In this document: positions 54,908 through 64,000 of the stretch, piece by piece
Position numbering within the stretch: the stretch's first letter is position 1
Layout: each line of letters starts with the position of its first letter
Source of the DNA: Paracoccus sp. M683
GTDB lineage: Bacteria; Pseudomonadota; Alphaproteobacteria; Rhodobacterales; Rhodobacteraceae
Length of the DNA: 64,000 bases
NCBI RefSeq assembly: GCF_007096355.1
Contig: NZ_VKDF01000007.1
Span: 1-64,000 of the forward strand
Direction of reading: 5' to 3'
Notes under the pieces: model-generated
What the model was told of the DNA's origin: nothing
The model's database searches: none
Seen by the model: the letters and a program-made list of their open reading frames with translations, nothing else
Position numbers and translations under genes: made by a program

Positions 54908-57154
54908 CTACCGGCGCTTGCGCTTGCGCTTGGCCGCGCGCTTGACTTCGGCCAGCCGGGCCTGAGTCGGCTTGCGCCGCAAGGGCCGGCCACGCTTGCC
55001 GGAACCGGGCCCCTGGGACAGGGCCCGCCCCTCAAGCTCGACCAGTTCCAGTGTCAATCCGCCGGTCGTCGGCACTGCCTCGGTCAGGCGGACGGTGACC
55101 CGCTGACCGAGGCCGATTTCAAGGCCCGTCTCGGACCCGATCAGCGTTTGCGCATCGGGATCGAAGTGGAAATATTCATTGCCGATCTCGCGGATCGGCA
55201 GTAGCCCGTCGGCACCCGTTTCGTCCAGCTTCACAAAGGCGCCAAAACGCTGGATCCCGCTGATCCGGCCCGGCATCTCGGTGCCCACACGCTCGGCCAG
55301 GAAGGCCGCCAGATAGCGATCGGTCGTGTCGCGTTCGGCGGCCATCGACCGGCGTTCGGTCTCGCTGATATGGGTGGCGGTTTCGGCCAGCCGTTCGATC
55401 TCGCCGTCGGACAGCCCGTCGTTGCCCCAGCCATGCGCGGTGATCAGCGCGCGATGCACGACCAGATCGGAATAGCGTCGGATCGGGCTGGTGAAATGAG
55501 CGTAGCTTTTCAGCGCCAGCCCGAAATGGCCAAAGTTTTCGGGGTGATAATACGCCTGCGTCATGGATCGCAGCGTGGTGATATTGATCAGCTCGTCAAA
55601 ATCCGTGCCCTCGGATTGCGCAAGAAGCCTGTTCAGATGGCTGGTCTGCAAGACCTGCCCCTTGGCCAGCGTAAAGCCCGAGGCCTGCGCCACCTCGCGC
55701 AAAGCGTCGATCTTTTCCAGCGTCGGTTCCTCGTGGACGCGGAACAGCAAGGGGCGCTGGCGGCGGATCAGTTCCTCGGCGGCGGCGACATTGGCCAGCA
55801 CCATGAATTCTTCGATCAGCTTGTGCGCGTCAAAGCGTTCGCGGAAATTCACCGATTTGACGCGGCCATCGGCGGTCAGCTCGATCCGCCGTTCCGGCAG
55901 GTCCAGATCCAAGGGCTGACGCCGCGCGCGAGCCTGTTTCAGCAGGTCATAGGCGTGCCAAAGCGGCTTGATCACCTCGTCCAGCAGGGGCGCGGTCTGG
56001 TCGTCGGGGTTCCCATCCGCCGCCGCCTGCGCCTGTTCATAGGCCAGGCTGGCGCGGCTGTTCATCATCCCGCGATGAAAGGAATGGCCGGTCTTGTTGC
56101 CCTGCGCATCCAGCCGCATTTTCAGCGCAAGGACCGGGCGGTCTACGCCCTCATGCAGGCTGCAAAGATCGCCTGACAGCGCATCGGGCAGCATCGGCAC
56201 CACGCGGTCGGGGAAATAGGTCGAATTGCCGCGCTTCCAGGCCTCGCGGTCCAGAGCCGAGCCGGGGCGGACGTAATGGGCGACATCGGCGATGGCCACC
56301 CAGATCGTCGCGCCGCCATCGGGTTCGATCACGGCGGCAACGGCATCGTCATGGTCGCGCGCATCCGCCGGGTCGATGGTGACAAGCGGCAGCGGGCGCA
56401 GGTCCTCGCGGGCCTTCATGGTGGCGGGCTTCGCCGCATCGGCCTCGGCCAGCACATTATCGGGAAACTCGTCGGGGATGCCGTGCTGATGTATGGCGAT
56501 CAGGCTGACGGCACGCGGCGCGGAGGGATCGCCAAGCCGTTCCGTGACCCGAGCCAGCGGCAGGCCCATGCGCCCCTTGGGACCGATCTGTTCGGCCTCG
56601 ACCAGTTCGCCCGGCTGCGCGCCATGGGTTGCATCGGCGCGGACCTTCCATTCCTTGTCCTGGCCCTTGTCGATGGGCACGATCCGACCGCCCTCGGTAT
56701 CCTTGCGGAAAATCCCCACGATCTTTTGCGGGGCTATGGTGATGCGACGGATCAGCCGTGCCTGATATTGATGGGCCTCGCCCGTGACCGGCATCAGCCG
56801 CGCAAGAAAGCGGTCGCCAGGCCCAAGCGCCGGATCATTGGCCAGCGGCACATACAGAATGCGCGGTTCCGGCCCCTCGCCCTGCCATTCCAGCGGCTGC
56901 GCCCAAAGATCACCCTGCGCATCGGGCGAGCCAAGCCGCACCACCGTCACTGGCGGCAGCGTATCGGCATCGCGATAATGCCGGCGGCGACGTTCCAGAT
57001 GGCCCTCGGCCTCCAATTCCTTCAGCAGGCGCTTCAGTTCGATCCGCTCGGCGCCCTTGATGTTAAAGGCCTTGGCGATGTCGCGCTTGGAATTTGCCTC
57101 GGGGTGGTCGGCCACCCAGTCGAGGATCTGCTGTTTTCCAGGTAGTTTACTCAC
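54908..57154 (-). CDS. rnr: Ribonuclease R
   Basis: A 748-residue RNB-family exonuclease starting at GTG 57154 with GGAGGAC nine bases upstream. N-terminal helix-turn-helix/cold-shock region (SKLPGKQQILDWVADHPEAN), catalytic RNB domain near 255-580 with TIDPADARDHDDAV and its metal-binding aspartates, S1 domain about 625-705, and a lysine/arginine-rich tail (RGRPLRRKPTQARLAEVKRA). It degrades structured RNA and acts in trans-translation. Length is close to the family average. Confidence 0.96.
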   Translation of the reverse strand: MSKLPGKQQILDWVADHPEANSKRDIAKAFNIKGAERIELKRLLKELEAEGHLERRRRHYRDADTLPPVTVVRLGSPDAQGDLWAQPLEWQGEGPEPRILYVPLANDPALGPGDRFLARLMPVTGEAHQYQARLIRRITIAPQKIVGIFRKDTEGGRIVPIDKGQDKEWKVRADATHGAQPGELVEAEQIGPKGRMGLPLARVTERLGDPSAPRAVSLIAIHQHGIPDEFPDNVLAEADAAKPATMKAREDLRPLPLVTIDPADARDHDDAVAAVIEPDGGATIWVAIADVAHYVRPGSALDREAWKRGNSTYFPDRVVPMLPDALSGDLCSLHEGVDRPVLALKMRLDAQGNKTGHSFHRGMMNSRASLAYEQAQAAADGNPDDQTAPLLDEVIKPLWHAYDLLKQARARRQPLDLDLPERRIELTADGRVKSVNFRERFDAHKLIEEFMVLANVAAAEELIRRQRPLLFRVHEEPTLEKIDALREVAQASGFTLAKGQVLQTSHLNRLLAQSEGTDFDELINITTLRSMTQAYYHPENFGHFGLALKSYAHFTSPIRRYSDLVVHRALITAHGWGNDGLSDGEIERLAETATHISETERRSMAAERDTTDRYLAAFLAERVGTEMPGRISGIQRFGAFVKLDETGADGLLPIREIGNEYFHFDPDAQTLIGSETGLEIGLGQRVTVRLTEAVPTTGGLTLELVELEGRALSQGPGSGKRGRPLRRKPTQARLAEVKRAAKRKRKRR

Positions 57155-57251
57155 GCGTCCTCCGGGACCGGGTATCGGCTTTGGTTGCGGCCATTACACA
57201 TGATGCCGACCCGGACGCAAACGGCATTGCCGAAAGGCCCTGTCGATCCGG

Positions 57252-58301
57252 TCAGACCGCCACCCGTTTGCGCCCCGCGCGGCGGATCAACCGCCGCATC
57301 GGAACCTCGAACAGGTGATAGCTGAGATAGGCACTGCCCAGGGTCGCGGCAACACAGGTCAGAAAGAACAGCACCGCCGGCACCGGCTCCAGCGGCGGCG
57401 ACCCCACGAATTTGCCCCAGAACACCGCCGAAATCCGCCAGACAGGCACATGCAGCATATAGATCGAATAGGACAGCAACCCCAGCAACTGAAAGCCGCG
57501 CCATGACAGAAAACCGGCCAGAACCCCGCGATCTGTCGCGGTAAAGATCACCAGAACCGCAAAAGCCGGCACCAAAAACAGCAGCGGCGCATTCAGATGC
57601 ATCAGCAGAATGACCGCGACGACACCAAGGATCTGGAGGATCGAGATGATGGCAACGGGCAGGGCATCGGCCCGCTTATAGATCGTATATGCCCAGATCC
57701 CCAAGGCAAAGGCCGGTATCCCGCGCAGCAGGCTTAGCCTTTCCCACGGCACCCCCGCCATCGAGGTCAGATACCAATAGGCGCCATAGGACATGATCAC
57801 CAACACGATGCAGCCGGCCCCGAACCGCCGCCCGACTGACAGGATCACCAGCAGGCCGAACAGCAGATAGGCGGCCCATTCGACGCTGATCGACCAGCTT
57901 GGGAAATTCAGCACGAAGACCGATTGCAGGCCCCAGGCATGGATCAGCAAGAGGTTCTCGGCCAGCACCGGAATCCATGCCATCTCGATCTGATCGCGGG
58001 CCAGCGCCGCCATGATCAACAGTGTCAGCAGATGCAGCGGATAGATCCGGCCCAGCCTGTTGACGAGAAAAGGCCACAGTTCGGCCCGGACGCCATTCGC
58101 CAGAAAGCGCTTCCGATAACAATAGCTTAGAACAAAACCGCTGAGCATGAAGAACAGATCGACAAAGCCGACGGCGGCGACAAGGAATGCGGTATGGCGA
58201 TCAATCTCGATCACGGGCAGCAAGATGCCCTTGAAATGGATCATCATCACCGCAAACGCGGCGATACCGCGCATGGACGTATGGCTGACAATCTCTTTCA
58301 C
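57252..58301 (-). CDS. Acyltransferase family 3 (O-acetyltransferase-type membrane protein)
   Basis: A 349-residue integral membrane protein with about ten helices and the acyltransferase-3 N-terminal motif (RGIAAFAVMMIHFKG, with the His of the R/H pair) and LFFMLSGFVLSYCYRKRF. Family members O-acetylate surface polysaccharides or other substrates. No polysaccharide genes adjoin, so the target is unknown. Monocistronic-looking. Confidence 0.9.
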   Translation of the reverse strand: MKEIVSHTSMRGIAAFAVMMIHFKGILLPVIEIDRHTAFLVAAVGFVDLFFMLSGFVLSYCYRKRFLANGVRAELWPFLVNRLGRIYPLHLLTLLIMAALARDQIEMAWIPVLAENLLLIHAWGLQSVFVLNFPSWSISVEWAAYLLFGLLVILSVGRRFGAGCIVLVIMSYGAYWYLTSMAGVPWERLSLLRGIPAFALGIWAYTIYKRADALPVAIISILQILGVVAVILLMHLNAPLLFLVPAFAVLVIFTATDRGVLAGFLSWRGFQLLGLLSYSIYMLHVPVWRISAVFWGKFVGSPPLEPVPAVLFFLTCVAATLGSAYLSYHLFEVPMRRLIRRAGRKRVAV

Positions 58302-58341
58302 GCGGTTCGACCCACGTTTGCGGTTTCATCACCAGTTCAGA

Positions 58342-58758
58342 CTAGCACGACCGGACCATATCGCAATGCGGGATGCCGGCGTCGTCATAGACATCGCCGA
58401 CAACGTGAAAACCCAGCTTTTCGTAAAAGCCGATGGCATGGACCTGCGCCCCAAGCCTTGCCTGCACGATGCTCGGCTGCGCACGCAACACATCCATCGC
58501 CGCACCGATCAGTTGCGCCCCAAGCCCGGTGCCGCGCGCCTGTTCCAGCACACAGACGCGGCCGATCTTGCCGACTTCCCCCTTCAACAGCACACGCGCC
58601 GTGCCCACTGGCCGATCGCCCTGCCAGGCAAGAAGATGGATCGCCTGATCATCCAGATCGTCCCATTCCTCGGCCTCGGGCACGCCCTGTTCCTCGATGA
58701 ACACGGTCCGGCGCAGGGCGCGGCAGGTGTCGATATCGCGGGTCGCCTCGATCCTCAC
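58342..58758 (-). CDS. GNAT-family acetyltransferase (ElaA/YjcF-like)
   Basis: A 138-residue single-domain [23 protein letters not shown], acetyl-CoA site [20 protein letters not shown], and [21 protein letters not shown] at the end. This pattern fits the ElaA/YjcF subgroup. ATG 58758 overlaps the dapE stop (ATGA), so it is translated with dapE. Substrate unknown. Confidence 0.9.
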   Translation of the reverse strand: MRIEATRDIDTCRALRRTVFIEEQGVPEAEEWDDLDDQAIHLLAWQGDRPVGTARVLLKGEVGKIGRVCVLEQARGTGLGAQLIGAAMDVLRAQPSIVQARLGAQVHAIGFYEKLGFHVVGDVYDDAGIPHCDMVRSC

Positions 58759-59891
58759 GCGAAATAGCGCTCCAGCATGCGCTGATAGACACGCTTCAGG
58801 TCATGGACCTGGGCCGCCGGAACTCTTTCGTCCACCTGATGCATGAAATGCCCGACCAGACCGAACTCGACCACCGGGCAGTGATCCTTGACGAAACGCG
58901 CATCCGAGGTGCCGCCGGTCGTCGACAGCACCGGATCAATCCCGGTTTCATCGCGCACCACCCCACGCACCAGATCGACCAGCGGGCCGGGTTGGGTCAG
59001 AAAGCTTTCGCCCGAGACGTGAATATCCATGCCGATCTCGACCCCGGTTTCGGCGCTGATCCGGGCGGCGCGGGCGCGCAGATCCTCGGTCAGGCTGGCG
59101 CTGGTATGGGCGTCGTTGAAGCGGATGTTCACCACCGCCGTGGCCTTTTCGGGGATCACGTTGCTGGCAGGGTTGCCACAGTCGATGGTGACGATCTGCA
59201 ACCCGGTCGGATCGAAATGCTCGGTCCCCTCATCCAGCGGCGTGGCGATCAGGTCGTTCAGGTATCTGGTCAGCGCATGCAGCGGATTTCTGGCCCGGTG
59301 CGGATAGGCGGAATGGCCCTGAACCCCCTTGGCAGTAATATGGAAGGTCATCGACCCGCGCCGGCCGATCTTGATCATCTCGCCAAAGATCTCGGGGTTC
59401 GATGGCTCGCCCACGACGCAGACATCCATCCGCTCGCCATTGGCGACCATCCAGTCGAGAATGGCGATGGTTCCGTCGCGGCCCGGCCCCTCCTCGTCAC
59501 CCGTGACGGTCAGGATAACGGCGCCATCGGGCGGGGTCTCGGTCACAAAGTCGATGGCCGCCGCCACAAACGCCGCCACGCCCGATTTCATATCGGTCGC
59601 ACCGCGCCCCCAGATCACCCCTTCGGCAACATGCCCGCTGAAGGGCGGATGCGTCCATGACCCCAGATCGCCCGGCGGCACCACATCGGTATGGCCGTTG
59701 AAACCAAAGCTTCTGGCCCCCTTTGCGCCCCAACGCGCGAACAGGTTGGGCGTGCCGCCGCGATCCACCCTGACCACCTCGAAACCCGCGCCGGTCAGCA
59801 GATCGCCCAGCAAAACAAGCGCCCCCCCTTCCTCGGGCGTGACCGAGGGACATTGGATCAGGCGGGCGGTCAATTCGGCGGGGTCGGTCAT
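58755..59891 (-). CDS. dapE: Succinyl-diaminopimelate desuccinylase
   Basis: A 378-residue M20-family amidase of DapE type: [13 protein letters not shown], metal ligands in [32 protein letters not shown] and [12 protein letters not shown], and the C-terminal [19 protein letters not shown]. It makes LL-diaminopimelate and succinate in the lysine/peptidoglycan pathway. ATG 59891 lies one base after the TSUP stop. Part of TSUP-dapE-GNAT; normal length. Confidence 0.96.
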   Translation of the reverse strand: MTDPAELTARLIQCPSVTPEEGGALVLLGDLLTGAGFEVVRVDRGGTPNLFARWGAKGARSFGFNGHTDVVPPGDLGSWTHPPFSGHVAEGVIWGRGATDMKSGVAAFVAAAIDFVTETPPDGAVILTVTGDEEGPGRDGTIAILDWMVANGERMDVCVVGEPSNPEIFGEMIKIGRRGSMTFHITAKGVQGHSAYPHRARNPLHALTRYLNDLIATPLDEGTEHFDPTGLQIVTIDCGNPASNVIPEKATAVVNIRFNDAHTSASLTEDLRARAARISAETGVEIGMDIHVSGESFLTQPGPLVDLVRGVVRDETGIDPVLSTTGGTSDARFVKDHCPVVEFGLVGHFMHQVDERVPAAQVHDLKRVYQRMLERYFA

Positions 59892-59892
59892 C

Positions 59893-60657
59893 TCAGCTCC
59901 ACAGTTCAAGGGCGCGACGCACAAGGTTCAACCCGCTCAGCACCAGCAGGATCAGCGTCCAGCGCCGAAACTGCACCACATCCAGCCGGTCCTGCAAGGC
60001 AAAGCCAATCTGCATGCCGATCATCCCCGGAATGCACAGGATCAGCGACAAAGGCAGCGTCTGCGCATTCAGAACGCCGGAAAACAGATGCGCCACCAGC
60101 AGGGCCACGGCGCCGACCAGGAAAACGATGCCCTGCACGCGAACCTGTTCGCGTTTGTCGATGCCGATGGACAGCAGATAGACGATCAGCGGCGGCCCCC
60201 AGATCCCCGAGATCCCGCCATAAAGCCCGCCGATGATGCCGGTCACCGCCTCGGCCCGGCGCCGGTGGTGGATCGGCACGATCAAGGACCGTCCGGCCAA
60301 CTGCCACAGCGCGAAGCCGGTGATCGGCACACCCAGCAGCAAATACATCACCCCCTGCGGGATCAGCGTCGCAAAACCGGCCGAGATGCAGATGAACAGC
60401 ACCACCATGCCGATATGCAGCCGAAAGCGCCGAACCGAGGCCAATGCCTCGCCCGTGCCTTGCCGAAACGCCTGTTGAATGTTCGTCACCAGCGTTGGCA
60501 GGATCAGCGCGGCCAGCGCCGTGGTCGCCGGCAGCATGGACCCAAAGGCCGACATCATGATCATCGGCATTGCAAAGCCGACGGCGCCCTTCACAAAGCC
60601 CGCAAACAGCGTGATGCCCACTACTGCCCAGAACTGCCAGATTTCCAACCCGAACAT
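59893..60657 (-). CDS. TSUP (TauE/SafE) family membrane transporter
   Basis: A 254-residue protein with seven or eight hydrophobic helices and the family motif [15 protein letters not shown] near residue 17, plus the internal repeat [20 protein letters not shown]. Members export sulfite, sulfonates or similar anions. ATG 60657 is preferred to the upstream GTG at 60666, which is closely in frame. First gene of the dapE unit. Confidence 0.88.
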   Translation of the reverse strand: MFGLEIWQFWAVVGITLFAGFVKGAVGFAMPMIMMSAFGSMLPATTALAALILPTLVTNIQQAFRQGTGEALASVRRFRLHIGMVVLFICISAGFATLIPQGVMYLLLGVPITGFALWQLAGRSLIVPIHHRRRAEAVTGIIGGLYGGISGIWGPPLIVYLLSIGIDKREQVRVQGIVFLVGAVALLVAHLFSGVLNAQTLPLSLILCIPGMIGMQIGFALQDRLDVVQFRRWTLILLVLSGLNLVRRALELWS

Positions 60658-60784
60658 GGGCCGCACGCTAGCCTCAGTTGCAGTCAGTGCAAGTGCCTTT
60701 CTTCTTCATCCAAATATCCAGACCCCGCACCCGCAACCGAGTGCGACATTTTTGGTCAAAACCAACCCGATTCACGCATTATAG

Positions 60785-60829
60785 TTGCGCTGCAATTGCA
60801 AACACCCTAGGAATGCTGCAACGCCGCAA
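60785..60829 (+). promoter_or_regulatory. Cluster of TTGC/GCAA half-sites upstream of the mcd-like gene
   Basis: TTGCGCTGCAA (60785-60795) is a near-palindrome; TGCAATTGCA (60791-60800) a perfect one; GCAA recurs at 60818 and 60826. The cluster is 12-56 bases before ATG 60841, where a regulator of acetyl-CoA or storage metabolism could bind. The motif resembles TGC-N-GCA sites of PhaR-type proteins, an inference only. Confidence 0.45.
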
Positions 60830-60840
60830 GGAACGATTCG

Positions 60841-62448
60841 ATGAAAGACATGGCCCAGCAAACCGACGCGATCCTGCCCGAACTGGACGACCTGCAATCC
60901 CGCGCCACCCAGGCGCTGCGCAGGATGGTCGCCCCCGGCGGCAAGCCGGATGCGGACCTGCTGGAACAGCACCAGCACGCCGCGCATGCGCTTTCCTGGC
61001 TGGCCACCTATGTCGAGGCACTGAAACAGCTTTCGGCCTGGTCACACCGCGTTACCGGCGAAATCGAGGGGCTGATCCTGCAAATCGGCTTTGGCGAGTA
61101 CCTGTCGCAGATCGCCGGCGGCATCCTGATGAGCCAGAACGAATTTGCCCGGCTTTCCGATCTTGGCGTCGATTGGCAACCCTCTGATGCCGCGCGCGCA
61201 TTGATGGCCGGCAATACCCCCGCCGCCCGCGCCCGTCTGGCCCAGTTGATCGCCGACAATCGCGGCAGCGCCACCTTCGGCGCCACCGGGTTGGACGAGG
61301 ACCTGGAAATGATCCGCAACCAGTTCCGTCGTTGGGCCGATGACAAGGTCGTTCCTTACGCCCATGAATGGCACCTGAAGGACCAGCTGATCCCGATCGA
61401 GATCATCAACGAACTGGCCGAACTGGGCGTGTTCGGCCTGACCATTCCGGAAAATCTGGGCGGTCTGGGCATGTCCAAGGCCGCGATGGTCGTGGTCAGT
61501 GAGGAATTGTCGCGCGGCTATATCGGCGTTGGCAGCCTTGGCACCCGCAGCGAGATCGCGGCCGAGCTGATCCTGGGCGGCGGCACCGATGAGCAGAAGG
61601 AACATTGGCTGCCCAGACTGGCCAGCGGCGAAACCCTCCCCACGGCCGTGTTTACCGAACCCAATACCGGCAGCGATCTGGGCAGCTTGCGCACCCGTGC
61701 CGTGAAGGACGGCGACAACTGGAAGATCACGGGCAACAAGACCTGGATCACCCATGCCGCCCGCACCCATATCATGACGCTTCTGGCGCGCACCGACCCT
61801 GCGACCGACGATTATCGCGGGCTGTCGATGTTCATCGCCGAAAAGACCCCCGGCACCGATGTCGACCCCTTCCCCACCCCCGGCATGACCGGCGGCGAGA
61901 TCGAGGTTCTGGGCTATCGCGGCATGAAGGAATACGAACTTGGCTTTGACGGGTTCGAGGTCAAAGGCGACAACCTGCTGGGCGGCACCCCCGGCCAGGG
62001 CTTCAAGCAGTTGATGCAGACCTTCGAATCGGCCCGTATCCAGACCGCCGCGCGGGCCATCGGCGTGGCTCAGAACGCGCTGGAACTGGGGCTGCAATAC
62101 GCGCTGGATCGCAAGCAATTCGGCAAGGCTCTGGTCAATTTTCCCCGCGTAGCGGACAAGCTGGCTATTATGGCGGTGGAAATCATGATCGCCCGGCAGT
62201 TGACCTATTACAGCGCATGGGAGAAGGATCACGGCCATCGCTGTGATCTGGAAGCCGGCATGGCAAAGCTGCTTGGCGCCCGTATTGCCTGGGCCAGTGC
62301 CGATAATGCCCTGCAAATTCATGGCGGTAATGGGTTCGCGCTGGAATATCAGATCAGCCGTGTGCTGTGCGATGCCCGGATCCTGAACATTTTCGAGGGC
62401 GCCGCCGAAATTCAGGCACAGGTGATCGCCCGGCGGCTTTTGGGCTGA
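60841..62448 (+). CDS. mcd: Acyl-CoA dehydrogenase, probable (2S)-methylsuccinyl-CoA dehydrogenase
   Basis: A 535-residue acyl-CoA dehydrogenase. Typical members have about 390 residues; the extra 150 N-terminal residues match the extended N-terminal region of Mcd from Rhodobacter sphaeroides. The ACAD body shows the FAD/substrate motif AVFTEPNTGSDLGSLRTRA and ends RVLCDARILNIFEGAAEIQA, with the catalytic Glu in the IFEG region. Mcd oxidises (2S)-methylsuccinyl-CoA to mesaconyl-CoA in the ethylmalonyl-CoA pathway for acetyl-CoA assimilation. AAGGA lies 11 bases before ATG. No other pathway genes are in the window; the specific assignment rests on length and resemblance. Confidence 0.85.
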   Translation: MKDMAQQTDAILPELDDLQSRATQALRRMVAPGGKPDADLLEQHQHAAHALSWLATYVEALKQLSAWSHRVTGEIEGLILQIGFGEYLSQIAGGILMSQNEFARLSDLGVDWQPSDAARALMAGNTPAARARLAQLIADNRGSATFGATGLDEDLEMIRNQFRRWADDKVVPYAHEWHLKDQLIPIEIINELAELGVFGLTIPENLGGLGMSKAAMVVVSEELSRGYIGVGSLGTRSEIAAELILGGGTDEQKEHWLPRLASGETLPTAVFTEPNTGSDLGSLRTRAVKDGDNWKITGNKTWITHAARTHIMTLLARTDPATDDYRGLSMFIAEKTPGTDVDPFPTPGMTGGEIEVLGYRGMKEYELGFDGFEVKGDNLLGGTPGQGFKQLMQTFESARIQTAARAIGVAQNALELGLQYALDRKQFGKALVNFPRVADKLAIMAVEIMIARQLTYYSAWEKDHGHRCDLEAGMAKLLGARIAWASADNALQIHGGNGFALEYQISRVLCDARILNIFEGAAEIQAQVIARRLLG

Positions 62449-62556
62449 TGCCCGGCCGTCGCAGGGAATCGGCTGTGCGATGACAGGTGCAGGGAACGAA
62501 AATCTGGTATAAGGCGTTGCGCTGACACAAAAGTTAAGCTTGACGAGGACACTGCC

Positions 62557-62958
62557 ATGATCCGCCCCGCCGCCATTGCCGCGACCGCCCTTTTCGGCCT
62601 CGCCGCCTGTGAACCCGCGCCGACCGCCACCGTGGCCGGCAACGTTCCGCTTGAAAGCTATTACATGGTCGGCATCGGCCAGGATGCCGCGCCCGAACGG
62701 AACATGGCGATCCGCTTTACCGAGACCCAGATCATCGGCAGCGGCCCCTGCAACAGCTTCACCGCAACCAATGCGGCGAAACTGCCTGCGATCGAGGTCA
62801 CGAATTTCGTTCCCACCTCGGCCCCGTGCAAACAGTCCTCGACCGAACAGCGGTTCTTCAACGCGATCCGTGGCGCGACCAGTGCCGATTTCAACGGCGG
62901 TGTGCTGCTGGTGAAGGGGCCGACCTATATGCAGTTCGAACCCGGCCGGCCGCTGTAG
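62557..62958 (+). CDS. META-domain lipoprotein 1
   Basis: A 133-residue protein with a lipoprotein signal: FGLAAC lipobox with Cys18 as lipidation site, then a short linker and a META-like beta domain (SYYMVGIG, GSGPCNSFTATNAAKLP, SAPCKQSSTEQRFF). The C-x-S-F / PC-K pattern is the usual META core. Location outer membrane or periplasm. It is followed after one base by a paralogous gene. Function unknown; META proteins are linked to stress and heat-shock responses. Confidence 0.82.
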   Translation: MIRPAAIAATALFGLAACEPAPTATVAGNVPLESYYMVGIGQDAAPERNMAIRFTETQIIGSGPCNSFTATNAAKLPAIEVTNFVPTSAPCKQSSTEQRFFNAIRGATSADFNGGVLLVKGPTYMQFEPGRPL

Positions 62959-62959
62959 G

Positions 62960-63394
62960 ATGGCGGGGTTGAAACAACTGGGCGCGGCGGTGATCGGCCT
63001 GACGATTCTGGCCGGATGCGACGGCCCTGCGGCCCCTGCCGGCGAAGTCCCGCCCTTGGGCGACTATCAGTTGATCAGCATGGGTGACGAGGATGTGGAA
63101 CGCTTTCACGTCACTCTGATGCTGGCCGATGGCCAGATTTCGGGCGCGGGGTTCTGCAATCGCTACAGCGGGACACAGACCGCCGCTTTGCCTGGCTTGC
63201 AGGTCGGCCCTCTGGCTGTGACGCGGCGGGCCTGTATCGGCGATCTGATGGCCCGCGATCAGGCCTATTTCGATGCGCTGGCGGCAGCCGGGACCGTGGG
63301 TTTTGCCGATGGCAGACTGATGATCACCGGCGAGGGACCGACCCTGACATTCGAGCCCCATATCGCGCAAGCAGATCACCCTGCCGGGAATTGA
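62960..63394 (+). CDS. META-domain lipoprotein 2
   Basis: A 144-residue lipoprotein: ILAGC lipobox with Cys20, then a META-like domain (GDYQLISMGDED, GAGFCNRYSGTQTAALPG, TRRACIGDLMARDQAYF). It shares the core GxGxCN / C-ID-x4 pattern with the upstream gene, so the two are probable tandem duplicates. ATG starts one base after the previous TAG. Converges on recO. Confidence 0.82.
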   Translation: MAGLKQLGAAVIGLTILAGCDGPAAPAGEVPPLGDYQLISMGDEDVERFHVTLMLADGQISGAGFCNRYSGTQTAALPGLQVGPLAVTRRACIGDLMARDQAYFDALAAAGTVGFADGRLMITGEGPTLTFEPHIAQADHPAGN

Positions 63395-63397
63395 TAC

Positions 63398-64000
63398 CTA
63401 TTCCGGCCGAACGTCGATCAACCGCCTGATCAGGCGGTCCCGCGCCGCAGGCAGCGGCTTGCCGACCAGATCATGCGCCAGCCGGGCATTCAGAAAATGC
63501 CCGGTGATGGCCAGGCCCTCGGCCAAGCCGTTTCCCCGGTTGTCTCCCGCCCCGCCCAGCAACGCTGGCAGAGGCAGCAGCCGGTCGGCCCATTCCCCCG
63601 CACCTTGCCGGCTGACGGCCCGCCCGGAACGCGGGCTGACATAAGCCAGCCCCTCGCGCGCGCCGGTCACGGCGCAGTCGTGCAGGTCCAGGCCAAGGCC
63701 CATCTCGTCCAGCAGCCGCAATTCCCAATGCAGATAGTCCTCGGCCCAATCTGCGCCCTGATCCATCCGGTCCAGCAGCGATTCGGTTGCCAGGGCCAAA
63801 CCGGGATGCGCATCACGCTCGGGCAGGGCAAAGGCCAGCATCGCACAGACGGCATTCAACCCGGCCAGTGCCAGTGGCTCGGCCAACAGTCCGGGGCGTG
63901 CGCGGGCCGGTTCGGCAGTGAAAATGCCAAGCTGGTCATCCAGCCGCGCCCGCCAGCGCAGCGACAGGCGACTGCCCGGTTGCAGCAGGGCCGCCCGCTT
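63398..64000 (-). CDS. recO: DNA repair protein RecO, N-terminal part beyond the window
   Basis: The reading frame is open to the last base; 200 residues are seen, of about 240. The OB-fold N-terminus lies beyond the edge, of which only GSRLSLRWRARLDDQLGIF remains. The helical C-terminal domain is complete (LAGLNAVCAMLAFALPERDA, YLHWELRLLDEMGLGLDLHD, LPAARDRLIRRLIDVRPE). RecO anneals and loads RecA in the RecFOR pathway. The alphaproteobacterial form lacks the zinc cysteines. Three bases after the META stop, convergent. Confidence 0.93.
   Translation of the reverse strand, partial: KRAALLQPGSRLSLRWRARLDDQLGIFTAEPARARPGLLAEPLALAGLNAVCAMLAFALPERDAHPGLALATESLLDRMDQGADWAEDYLHWELRLLDEMGLGLDLHDCAVTGAREGLAYVSPRSGRAVSRQGAGEWADRLLPLPALLGGAGDNRGNGLAEGLAITGHFLNARLAHDLVGKPLPAARDRLIRRLIDVRPE

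Noticed and set aside
52459..54945. 828-codon plus-strand frame over EamA, DUF488 and aldehyde dehydrogenase genes
   Set aside because: It crosses three recognisable minus-strand genes; high-GC shadow.

Overview
The window reads as chromosome from a high-GC alphaproteobacterium of the Rhodobacteraceae, most likely Paracoccus or a close relative. This is inferred from protein character rather than from a search. The clues are: an SMC with a TTG start, the 41-residue zinc-less form of ribosomal protein L36, an N-terminally extended acyl-CoA dehydrogenase resembling methylsuccinyl-CoA dehydrogenase of the ethylmalonyl-CoA pathway, a small RTX-repeat protein, and many four-base ATGA gene overlaps. 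There are about 55 protein genes, one tRNA-Val(GAC), one clear pseudogene, several intrinsic terminators or hairpins, and one insertion-sequence end at the left edge. No CRISPR array, prophage or rRNA was seen.

Left edge (1-8.0 kb): the right end of an IS21-like element abuts an orphan type VI secretion cargo island on the minus strand: vgrG, an EagR/DUF1795 chaperone, a 1517-residue PAAR-TM-Rhs protein whose C-terminal tip carries a deaminase-type HAE...PVCxxC motif, and a small AT-richer gene that is the probable immunity gene. No T6SS structural genes lie in the window.

8.2-18.9 kb: lrgAB; then smc and a chain of tightly packed plus-strand genes (RidA, GDPD, GNAT, SDR); a convergent RhlE-like DEAD-box helicase; a GFA-family pseudogene with an internal deletion and a frameshift; and a FemAB-like acyltransferase.

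18.9-36.0 kb: a large catabolic and transport block. On the minus strand, a desaturase-fold di-iron protein, a signal-less PhnD-like protein, two FAD amine oxidoreductases (one of dimethylglycine/sarcosine dehydrogenase type with a GcvT-like folate module) and a peptide/opine-type ABC importer are almost continuous. Divergent from it are an XRE regulator, a non-pyrrolysine MttB-family methyltransferase and a GMC alcohol dehydrogenase, followed by a convergent enolase-superfamily gene. The combination points to uptake and stepwise demethylation of a quaternary amine (betaine-like compound), with the substrate unknown.

36-46.7 kb: a TetR/DUF2798 divergent pair with two inverted-repeat operators, a 1-Cys peroxiredoxin, three glycosyltransferase-like genes (one sits between rpsO and pnp, which are usually adjacent), an RTX protein, DUF1643, rpmJ and tRNA-Val.

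46.7-64 kb: SPFH/NfeD/NUDIX/hybrid kinase/response regulator as one overlapping chain; a putative glycosyltransferase, EamA exporter, DUF488, aldehyde dehydrogenase, RNase R, acyltransferase 3, GNAT-dapE-TSUP, the mcd-like gene, two tandem META-domain lipoproteins, and the 3' part of recO running off the right edge.
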